64,000 nt of DNA from NCBI RefSeq assembly GCF_010548305.1, contig NZ_JAAGLV010000003.1, forward strand, positions 186,001-250,000, given 5' to 3'. This document shows positions 58,006 through 64,000 of this stretch, one piece after another (position 1 is the first letter of the stretch; each line of letters starts with the position of its first letter). The translations under genes and the position numbers were made by a program. Source of the DNA: Streptomyces sp. SID13031. Its GTDB lineage: Bacteria; Actinomycetota; Actinomycetes; Propionibacteriales; Kribbellaceae. The notes beneath the pieces are model-generated. The model saw only the letters and a list, made by a program, of their open reading frames with translations, had not been told where the DNA came from and did no database searches.

Positions 58006-59163
58006 TCAGCTGACTTCGCCCGCAGCTGCCACGTAAGTGTTACAGGAACCCGGATTCGCTGTCGTGAAGCCCCTGGTCATCCACAGCTCGGTGCTCTTGG
58101 CGGTACCGAAGTTCCGCACCTTGTCCTTGGTCGTCTCGTCGCTGGCGTTCTTGCTACGCCACTTCCAGGAGGTGAGCAGATCACCGGTGACGGGAAAGGC
58201 CGCTTTCGCGGCCCCCAGAAAGGCAGCCGCCAAACAAGTCGACTGCAGTGAGAACCGTCGCGACTGCTCCATCTTCAGTGCCGCGGTGGCCGCTTCGTCC
58301 TCCTCGTCGAACGACGCATCGCGAATACCCATCAGGTTCTGGACATGGACGGAGTAGACGTAGCCGAGGGCATTGGCCATGTCGATCCGGGTCAGCGGCC
58401 GGTTGGTGGCGTACTTCTTGCCCAGGTCCGCCCAGGCCAGAGCGACGCTGCCGCCGTTCTTGTGGCAGTAGACGGTGTACTCCACAAAGACATTGCACGG
58501 CCCGATCTGATCCTTGTCGACGACGACCAGTTTCGGCGGGTGGAACTCGTTGCCCGTCTTGCGGACGACGGGCTCCCACGCCTTGTTCATGCAGACCATG
58601 AACGTCTGGTAGTAGCGCCGGATGTTCGCCTTGGAGGTCGGCCGGAAGGCGGGTTCCTTGCAGTTGGCCGGTGCGAGCTTGCCGGTCGTGTAGAGCTTGT
58701 TCGTGCGCAGCACGGTGAGCGCGTCCGGCGCTGGGACGATCACAGCCGTCGAATCGCTCGGGGTCGGCGTGACCGACGGCGTACCGGCCGGGCTCGAGGC
58801 GCCGCTCGACGGCAGGACCTTGGTCGCGGCGAACACGGCGCCGCCGATGACGATCAGCGCGCCGGCCACGATCGCGGCGATCAGCGCTTTGGAGCGCTTC
58901 TTCGGCTCGAACGCGAGCGGCTCCGGCTGGTACCGGGCCTTGAACGCGGCCGCCGCGCGATCACCGGCCGGCGGCGGACCGAGCCGCGAACCGCTCAGCA
59001 GTGGCGGCCCGTCCGGAGTCTCGGCGCCCCGGCCGAGTCGCGGGGTGGGTGCGGTCAGCGGCTCAGAGGGAGCACCGTACGCCGGTACGCCCGGCCTCTC
59101 GTACCCCGGCTGCTCGTCGTTCGGCAGGAAATGCCCGGGCCTGGGCCCCGACTCCTCGGCCAT
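58006..59163 (-). CDS. Membrane-anchored metallopeptidase paralogue with lost zinc site
   Basis: 385 aa with the same architecture as its neighbour: PGHFLPN opening, Pro-rich cytoplasmic part, one transmembrane helix (about 95-117), extracytoplasmic domain ending NPGSCNTYVAAAGEVS. At the HEYSHHVQ position it reads YVYSVHVQ, so the catalytic Glu and first zinc His are gone. Probably a pseudoenzyme that regulates or binds with the active paralogue. ATG (MAEESGPRPGHF) with GGAG upstream; an in-frame upstream start is rejected. Confidence 0.83.
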   Translation of the reverse strand: MAEESGPRPGHFLPNDEQPGYERPGVPAYGAPSEPLTAPTPRLGRGAETPDGPPLLSGSRLGPPPAGDRAAAAFKARYQPEPLAFEPKKRSKALIAAIVAGALIVIGGAVFAATKVLPSSGASSPAGTPSVTPTPSDSTAVIVPAPDALTVLRTNKLYTTGKLAPANCKEPAFRPTSKANIRRYYQTFMVCMNKAWEPVVRKTGNEFHPPKLVVVDKDQIGPCNVFVEYTVYCHKNGGSVALAWADLGKKYATNRPLTRIDMANALGYVYSVHVQNLMGIRDASFDEEDEAATAALKMEQSRRFSLQSTCLAAAFLGAAKAAFPVTGDLLTSWKWRSKNASDETTKDKVRNFGTAKSTELWMTRGFTTANPGSCNTYVAAAGEVS

Positions 59164-59352
59164 GCGTCCCCGCTTCTCCCCAGTCCCGGGCATGGCCCCG
59201 GACCCATCTCAGCTCGGAAGCGATCCGAGGCCACCCCAAGCCTGAACCGCCGCCTGATGCTACGACGCGGCCGCTCGTTCGCTGTACTGGGTTGCAGCTA
59301 TTGACATCGCTTCGCGACCTGAGATGACTCTCCGTACTGGCAGGGGTACCGA

Positions 59353-60120
59353 ATGAGCGTGCTGGACAGTTTTGGGCTGACGGGCAAGCGGGCGCTGGTG
59401 ACCGGCGGCAATCGTGGGCTCGGGCGGGCGTTCGCGCTGGCGCTCGCCGAGGCGGGTGCCGACGTGGCGATCGCGGCGCGCGACGCCGAGCGGAACGCCA
59501 CGGTGGTGACGGAGCTCGAGTCGCTCGGGCGGCGAGGGCTCGCGGTACAGGCCGACATCACCGTACGGACGGACGTGACCCGGATGGTCGCGGAGGTCAG
59601 CGAGGCGTTCGGCAGGATCGACATCCTGGTGAACAACGCCGGCATCGCGATCCATCGGCCGGCGTTGGAGGTCCCCGACGACGAGTGGCAGCAGGTACTG
59701 GATCTCAACGTGACGGCGTTGTGGAACACGAGTACTGCGGTCGCCCGCGGCATGATCGCCGCCGGTGGCGGGGTGATCGTCAACGTGGGCAGCATGTCCG
59801 CGCAGATCGTGAACCGGCCCCAGCACCAGGCGTCGTACAACGCCTCGAAAGCAGCCGTCCACCACCTGACCAGAAGCCTCGCCGCCGAATGGGCTCCGCA
59901 CAACATCCGCGTCAACGCGATCGCCCCCGGCTACGTCAAGACCGACATGGCCCCGGTGGACCGCCCCGAATTCCGTCAGAACTGGATCCTCGACGCCCCA
60001 CTCCAGCGCTACGCCACCCCCGCCGAGATCGCCCCCTCCGTGGTCTACCTGGCCTCCCCCGCCTCCTCCTTCATGACCGGCTCAATCCTCCTGATCGACG
60101 GCGGCTACTCGGTTTACTGA
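59353..60120 (+). CDS. Short-chain dehydrogenase/reductase (SDR)
   Basis: 255 aa classical SDR. TGGNRGLGRAFA (cofactor GxxxGxG), NNAG, catalytic Ser in VGSMSAQ and Y-x-x-x-K in SYNASKAA, then APGYVKTDM. NAD(P)-dependent oxidoreductase of a sugar or alcohol; closest to gluconate-5-dehydrogenase-like members. Free-standing, ATG start. Confidence 0.92.
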   Translation: MSVLDSFGLTGKRALVTGGNRGLGRAFALALAEAGADVAIAARDAERNATVVTELESLGRRGLAVQADITVRTDVTRMVAEVSEAFGRIDILVNNAGIAIHRPALEVPDDEWQQVLDLNVTALWNTSTAVARGMIAAGGGVIVNVGSMSAQIVNRPQHQASYNASKAAVHHLTRSLAAEWAPHNIRVNAIAPGYVKTDMAPVDRPEFRQNWILDAPLQRYATPAEIAPSVVYLASPASSFMTGSILLIDGGYSVY

Positions 60121-60151
60121 GAGCTTTGAGGCGCGATCTAAAGTCTGCTGT

Positions 60152-60553
60152 ATGGGATTCAGTGATGCTGCGCGGAAGTTGCTGAACGGGGCCAATCCGG
60201 CGGTGCTGGCGACGGTCAATGCGGATGGGAGTCCGCAGACGTCGGTGGTGTGGGTGGGGTTGGACGGGGATGACGTGGTCATCTCGACGCAGGCGGGGCG
60301 GCGGAAGGACAGCAATCTACGGCGGGATCCGCGGGCGAGTCTGTTGGTGATCGCGAAGGATAATCCGGATGAGTACGTGGAGATCCGGGGGTCCGCGGTG
60401 GTCAGCGAGGACGTCGGGCGGGTGGTGGCTCAGCGGCTGGCCGAGCACTATTCGGGTGCGGGCGCCGGCCAGGAGTACGTCGACCTGCCGGCCGAGGTCG
60501 TGCGCACCGTCATCCGGATCACGCCGCACAGGCTCACTGGCCCGGCCGCCTAG
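60152..60553 (+). CDS. PPOX-class F420-dependent oxidoreductase
   Basis: 133 aa split-barrel flavin/deazaflavin fold. LNGANPAVLATVNADGSPQTSVVWV, STQAGRRKDSNLRRDPRASLLV and the ending VRTVIRITPHRLTGP are typical of the F420H2-binding pyridoxamine-oxidase-like family (Rv1155-like). Substrate unknown. ATG start, 31 bases after the SDR gene, possibly co-transcribed. Confidence 0.9.
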   Translation: MGFSDAARKLLNGANPAVLATVNADGSPQTSVVWVGLDGDDVVISTQAGRRKDSNLRRDPRASLLVIAKDNPDEYVEIRGSAVVSEDVGRVVAQRLAEHYSGAGAGQEYVDLPAEVVRTVIRITPHRLTGPAA

Positions 60554-60610
60554 GTCCACGTCGCCGGGCGCCCGAGGACACCCCATTTACCCCCGCCGTA
60601 CCCTGCCCCG

Positions 60611-61045
60611 ACGAGTCGCCTCATCTTCCTGAACGGCGCCCCCTCCACCGGCAAGACCACCCTCGCCACCGCCCTGCACCAAGCCCTGCCCAGGCCGGCC
60701 TTCTACCAATCCCTGGACACCTTCCGCGGCGCGATCCGCCCCGATTTCTGGACCCGCGGCAACATCCCCAGCCTTTTCAGCCGCGTCCTCGACGCCTACC
60801 TCCCCTGCCTGCGCGAGGTCGCCGCCCAGGGCTTCGACGTGATCGCCGAGTCGATCATCCTGCCCGCCGACCTCCCCCGGCACGCCGAACTCTTCGCCGG
60901 CCACGACGTCATCCTGATCGGCATCACCTGCCCGCGGCGGCAACGAGCGGAGCGGCGTCGGAGGGGTGGGAACCAGCGGGCCTCCTGCACGGAGGCATCC
61001 GGGTCGTCGACGGCGAAGTCGCCGTGGGGGACGTCTGCGCGGTAG
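60611..61045 (+). pseudogene. Truncated chloramphenicol-phosphotransferase-like P-loop kinase remnant
   Basis: Codons from 60611 read SRLIFLNGAPSTGKTTLATAL, a Walker A, then FDVIAESIILPADLPRHAELFAGHDVILIGITCP, the CPT-like pattern. No ATG, GTG or TTG precedes the first strand in frame after the stop of the F420 gene. After ITCP the frame runs into DNA antisense to the NUDIX gene and stops, so the C-terminal third of a normal CPT-like protein (about 175-180 aa) is missing. Start and end are both damaged. Confidence 0.6.
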
Positions 61046-61296
61046 TTCCATGCAGTACTGCGGGACGAGCCGTCGTGGCTCACCACCAAGACCTCGGCGA
61101 TCAAGGTCAGCTGGTCCACGTGGACGACGAGGCCGGTCTCCTCGCGAAGCTCGCGGACCGCCGCCTCCGCCGGCGATTCACCCGGCTCGACAGCACCGCT
61201 CGGCAAGGACCATTGCTCGTTCTCCCAGTCCTCGTACCGCTCCCGGACGAGCGCGATCCGGCCGGCCCGGAACGCGAGGACGCCCGCGTAGTCCGT
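60924..61296 (-). pseudogene. NUDIX hydrolase with two apparent frameshifts
   Basis: The NUDIX box GAVEPGESPAEAAVRELREETG is intact (GX5EX7REUXEEXG). Upstream the same frame gives TDYAGVLAFRAGRIALVRERYEDW with no start; the ATG overlapping the GNAT stop (ATGA at 61295-61298) is one base out of frame. At the end, deleting one C in WFCCC would give WFHPSDAAPLVAAAGR and a stop at 60924. Two single-base insertions therefore break a protein of about 124 aa. Decay or sequencing error. Confidence 0.6.
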
Positions 61297-61851
61297 TCAT
61301 CGGGACTCACTGGACGCGCCGGACTCGTCGGACGCGCCGGACTCGTTGGACGCATCGGACGCATCGGACGCATCGGACGCATCGGACGCATCGTGCTCAC
61401 CGGACCCGTCGAGCTCGGCGAGGTCCAGTGTGAATTCGGTTTCGTTGAATTCGTTGGTGCCCTGCTCGACGAAGGCCGTCCCCCTGAGGAGGGCGAGGCT
61501 GGGGTGGTTGGTGAGATCGACCGAAGCATGGATCTGGCGAGCGCCGAGCCCGCCGGCCAACGCGATGACCTGGTCCACGGTCGGGCTGCCGAGCCCCTGC
61601 CCGCGACGGGCGAGGCAGACGTAGTACGTGATCTCAGCTTCGTCGTCGAGGATCTCCAGGTCGATGAAACCGATCGGTCCGGTCTCGTCGAAGGTGATCC
61701 AGCCGTGCCGGCTCGGGGCCTGGAGCAACGGCGCCCAGCGGTCCACGGCATGCCCGTAGAAGCCGCCGAAGATCGCGCCGCCGACGGGATCGGCCGCCAG
61801 CCACCGCTCGACCTGCCGCAACCCGTCCTCGTCGATCGCCCTCACCTGCAT
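61297..61851 (-). CDS. GNAT family acetyltransferase with a repetitive acidic tail
   Basis: About 184 aa. The GNAT core is visible (PIGFIDLEILDDEAEITYYV, then RRGQGLGSPTVDQVIAL, NHPSLALLRGTAFVEQG). The C-terminal tail is nine repeats of a D/N/G-A/E-S tripeptide encoded by a 9-bp tandem repeat (61312-61392). Start at MQVRAIDEDG with GGGGGTGAG upstream; longer in-frame starts exist (61881, 61953). Followed by the broken NUDIX gene. Confidence 0.78.
   Translation of the reverse strand: MQVRAIDEDGLRQVERWLAADPVGGAIFGGFYGHAVDRWAPLLQAPSRHGWITFDETGPIGFIDLEILDDEAEITYYVCLARRGQGLGSPTVDQVIALAGGLGARQIHASVDLTNHPSLALLRGTAFVEQGTNEFNETEFTLDLAELDGSGEHDASDASDASDASDASNESGASDESGASSESR
61312..61392. repeat. Coding 9-bp minisatellite, nine units
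   Basis: Nine 9-bp units, five of them identical GGACGCATC (61348-61392) and four degenerate (GGACGCGCC, GGACTCGTC, GGACGCGCC, GGACTCGTT). Read in the minus-strand gene they code D-A-S-type tripeptides, so copy-number change would alter tail length without a frameshift. Confidence 0.85.
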
Positions 61852-62057
61852 CCGAGACTCACCCCCGAGCACGTCACCCATCGCGCTTCCATGCCACTGC
61901 ACTCTGCCTGCCGCCACCGACAATTCGCAATCCTGTTGAGCCCACCCCGGCAAGAGCAGTTGCCTGAACCGCCTAGTCGACCTCCACCGCGCCGCCCGTA
62001 AACCATCCTGATGGCCCCGGGTTTCGCGCTGGACCAGTACTGAGCAATGCTGTCGGT

Positions 62058-62477
62058 ATGAGCTGGGCTATCTACGCGATGCGAGGACCAGGCGGCGTCC
62101 GCCGTCTCGAGGACATTCCGGACGGATATGCGCCACCGTCGGTCGGTAGTACGGAGTCAGTGCTCGACCAGGTCCGCGAGCTGGCGCCCGGGGTCGACGC
62201 GAGCAACCGCTCCTGGCTGGTGCTGAAGAGCGACGACTACGACATCGAGATGTCGATCGGCAAGAGCGTCGAGGTCCGCGACATCACCTTCTACCTCAAC
62301 GACGGACCGCGCTCGATCCCACTCGTGATGGAGATCAGCAGCAAACTGGGCGTCACGCCGTACGACACCGAATCCGGCAACTTCCTCACCGAGGAGTCCC
62401 GCCCGCCGGTCCCACCCCCACTGACCGAAGAAGAGCTCAAGGCGAACAAGCCCAAGTGGTGGAGATTCGGCCGCTGA
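62058..62477 (+). CDS. Conserved hypothetical protein, 139 aa
   Basis: MSWAIYAMRGPGGVRRLEDIPDGYAPPSVGS opening; a short alpha/beta domain ending SIPLVMEISSKLGVTPYDTESGNFL, then a Pro-rich tail (PPVPPPLTEEELKANKPKWWRFGR). I do not recognise the family; similar short actinobacterial proteins are common. ATG start, good codon bias, isolated. Confidence 0.75.
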   Translation: MSWAIYAMRGPGGVRRLEDIPDGYAPPSVGSTESVLDQVRELAPGVDASNRSWLVLKSDDYDIEMSIGKSVEVRDITFYLNDGPRSIPLVMEISSKLGVTPYDTESGNFLTEESRPPVPPPLTEEELKANKPKWWRFGR

Positions 62478-62947
62478 ACCACCCCCACCCCCACCCCCAC
62501 GCCGGCACCACGCTCTCCAACGTCGCTCACACAGCGCTAGCTCCCACCCACCCCAGAACGCGAGCTCCTCCGTCGCCGCTCGGGCGGCCGCTGCCCCGAG
62601 CCTTCGGCTAGCCACTTTGTGCATCACCTGAGCAACATCCCTCGGCCCAGACGCTCACACGGTGCACAAAGTCGACGCTCCTACACCGCGCGGGGGCGAC
62701 CGCGGGGGGGAGTCGGGGCTAGATGGGGTGGGTTTCCCGCGCCTGCCGCTGCTAGCTCCTGCGTCGCTTGCGCTGCGGGTGCTCCCGCCCACCCGAGAAC
62801 ACGCTCGGCGCTTGACACCCTTAGACCTGGGAGGTCTCCGTCACCCACCAGGTGAAAGCGCGCGGTTGTCGCGCTGGCTCGATCGTGGGGTGAGTGCGGT
62901 GGCAGCCACGCGGATGTTCATGCCCAGCGGATCCCGTGGTCGGGTCG
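62478..62947. other. 470-bp gene-free intergenic region
   Basis: No frame on either strand looks coding. It begins with CCCCCAC microsatellite-like units (62480-62500) and contains family 2 repeat copy B (62614-62672). The rest is unremarkable GC-rich sequence between convergent genes. Confidence 0.6.
62614..62672. repeat. Dispersed stem-loop repeat, family 2, copy B
   Basis: ACTTTGTGCA (62614-62623) pairs perfectly with TGCACAAAGT (62663-62672). The sequence after the left arm, CACCTGAGCAA, and before the right arm, CTCAC-CGG, is shared with copy A at 34375-34435, where the stem bases differ but pairing is mostly kept. Confidence 0.6.
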
Positions 62948-63292
62948 CTAGCCCTGTTCCTGCCTCTGGTCGTTGATTCGCAGGGCTTCGGCGAGTTGGT
63001 CTTCCAAGATGATGATCCGGCAGGCCGCCTCGAGCGCGGTGCCCTGGTCGACGAGTTCACGAGCCCGGGCAGCCAGGCGTAGCTGGTAGCGGGAGTAGCG
63101 GCGGTGACCGCCGTCCGAGCGCTGCGGGGTGATCAACTTCGCCTCGTCCAGGCTGCGCAGAAATCCCGGCGTCGTGCCCAGCATCTCCGCGGCCCTGCCC
63201 ATCGTGAAGGCCGGGTAGTCGTCATCGTCGAAGTGGGCCGGGCCGGCCGGGGTTGAACTCATCAAAGTCTCCGTGTGCAGGTCTGGGGTCAT
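62948..63292 (-). CDS. MerR-family transcriptional regulator
   Basis: 114 aa. A short Asp-rich N-terminus, MerR HTH (FTMGRAAEMLGTTPGFLRSLDEAKLITPQRSDGGHRRYSRYQL) and a C-terminal helix (ALEAACRIIILEDQLAEAL). No effector domain, so a small MerR/SoxR-like DNA binder of the type often linked to cold-shock genes. ATG with GGAGGTTCG directly upstream decides the start. The promoter presumably lies beyond the hairpin at 63310. Confidence 0.88.
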   Translation of the reverse strand: MTPDLHTETLMSSTPAGPAHFDDDDYPAFTMGRAAEMLGTTPGFLRSLDEAKLITPQRSDGGHRRYSRYQLRLAARARELVDQGTALEAACRIIILEDQLAEALRINDQRQEQG

Positions 63293-63309
63293 CGAACCTC
63301 CGTGCCGAA

Positions 63310-63337
63310 GGGCCCCGGTGCCGAAGCACCGGGGCCC
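63310..63337. terminator. 12-bp perfect hairpin upstream of the MerR gene
   Basis: GGGCCCCGGTGC-CGAA-GCACCGGGGCCC: a 12-bp stem with a CGAA loop (TTCG on the other strand), 18 bases before the MerR start. It looks like a terminator, but there is no U-run, and it sits in the MerR 5' leader on the minus strand, so attenuation of MerR expression or termination of an upstream minus-strand transcript is possible. Confidence 0.6.
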
Positions 63338-63938
63338 ATGGGTTAGTTGGATTTGTCACCATCTACCGGCCGTGAGGCCGGCCTTGCAGGTCCGCAGGAC
63401 GCCACGTGAAGGCTGTCCCTGCGGGGATCGCTGAATGCGTAACCGAAGACCACCTTCCAATCCGATGGAACTGCGGCACCCGCCCGGCGAAGTACTGGCA
63501 CTGGCGGGCGATCCGACGGTGTAATCCGTTCCCTTCTCTCTCGAACAACAATTGCTTACTCACTGCTACCGCAACTACAAACAGCAACTACTGGTACGGA
63601 ACTACGAACTGCAACAGCTACCTCTATCCGTCAAGCCTGGAACCCTCTTCAACCACTGGCTCCAGCAGCTCTGACCAGATCCTGGCGTGAAACCCGAGCC
63701 CCTTCACTGATCGGCCCGGCGGAATCCGCCGTTCTACCTCTTTCACAACCTCGGACAGATCGTTAGCTGTCCACGTCAGCTTCGCTGTTCTTCTCTGTCA
63801 ACACGAAGAACACTACACACGCCGCCAGGCAATGTCTACTCCCGCCACCACAGATATTGGGCGTGTCCTGGATGAGCTTCAGGGACGCGTCTGGGCTGCC
63901 GTCACGCGCGGGGTGGGCGGGCAGGACTTGGAGTGTCG
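63338..63938. other. AT-richer intergenic region, possible leader or regulatory DNA
   Basis: Local GC falls well below the window average at about 63525-63660 and 63730-63850 (AACTACAAACAGCAACTACT-type stretches). Short open frames exist on both strands (63406-63690 plus, 63363-63587 minus, 63835 onward plus), but none has GC-rich third positions or a recognisable family. I annotate no gene. A minus-strand TTGACA lies at 63798-63803 without a clear -10. Confidence 0.5.
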
Positions 63939-64000
63939 TCAGGCCGCCGGGCGCGTGTCGACGAGGGTGGCGATCTTGTTGATTCGGTGTTCGGGGTTGT
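63939..64000 (-). CDS. C-terminal fragment of a minus-strand gene entering the window
   Basis: Read from the right edge: NPEHRINKIATLVDTRPAA then TGA at 63939-63941. Nearly all third positions in this frame are G or C, unlike the competing plus-strand frame, which supports a real gene cut by the window end. Too short to identify. Confidence 0.4.
   Translation of the reverse strand, partial: NPEHRINKIATLVDTRPAA

Noticed and set aside
62480..62505. CRISPR or structured repeat at CCCCCAC units
   Set aside because: A short C-rich microsatellite; no spacers or leader. No CRISPR array anywhere in the window.
63835..64000. Plus-strand gene open at the right edge
   Set aside because: Its third codon positions are weakly GC-biased compared with the minus-strand frame ending at 63939, so I favour the latter.

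Overview
This is a high-GC (about 70%) actinobacterial chromosome segment with GC-rich third codon positions, many GTG starts, tight ATGA/GTGA overlaps and F420-, trehalose- and LytR-type genes. It suggests a soil actinomycete, plausibly Kribbella or another Nocardioidaceae. That placement is inference from style; no rRNA marker is present. I see no tRNA, rRNA, CRISPR, prophage or intact transposase gene.

Layout. 0-2 kb: two sugar ABC permeases (the binding protein lies outside), then a 453-bp MITE. 2-10.5 kb: an unassigned catabolic cluster (LLM oxidoreductase, enolase-superfamily enzyme, DapA-type aldolase, two amidohydrolases, DegT-type aminotransferase). It carries a shared 18-bp operator at two promoters and a divergent sensor-wHTH regulator, followed by a zinc alcohol dehydrogenase. 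10.5-13.8 kb: argG behind an ARG box, then a SAM-I riboswitch controlling a threonine-synthase-like PLP enzyme and a MoaD/ThiS sulfur carrier; this pair looks like the MetM/MetO homocysteine route. 13.9-18.7 kb: GH16 glucanase, a second MITE, GntR regulator, Na+/H+ antiporter, DNA glycosylase and a small membrane protein with HExxH. 18.7-26.3 kb: trehalose genes otsB and otsA with LytR_C, DUF3263, amidase, Gfo/Idh/MocA and FGGY kinase genes. 26-34 kb: secreted TAP-type peptidase, NarL-type two-component system, MMPL transporter, panD, M24 aminopeptidase.

34.3-35.2 kb is almost a kilobase of gene-free, repeat-rich DNA. It holds copies of two dispersed stem-loop repeats, a 30-bp tandem repeat and a 76-nt perfect four-way-junction element. 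35-42.8 kb: M13 peptidase, secreted beta-propeller-like protein, HU, LCP ligase, small conserved genes, ung. 42.7-46.2 kb: a two-gene ABC exporter whose half-transporters have complementary defects, preceded by an iron-box-like palindrome. 46.3-53.2 kb: a ROK regulator, ABC importer, GH4 and BadF-type kinase operon resembling the Streptomyces csnR-K chitosan-oligosaccharide system. 53.2-64 kb: a frameshifted gene pair, a small regulator, an MscS-like channel, a tandem pair of membrane metallopeptidases (one with its zinc site lost), SDR and F420 enzymes, a decaying CPT-like/NUDIX locus beside a GNAT gene with a coding minisatellite, a MerR regulator, and an AT-richer tail reaching the window end.
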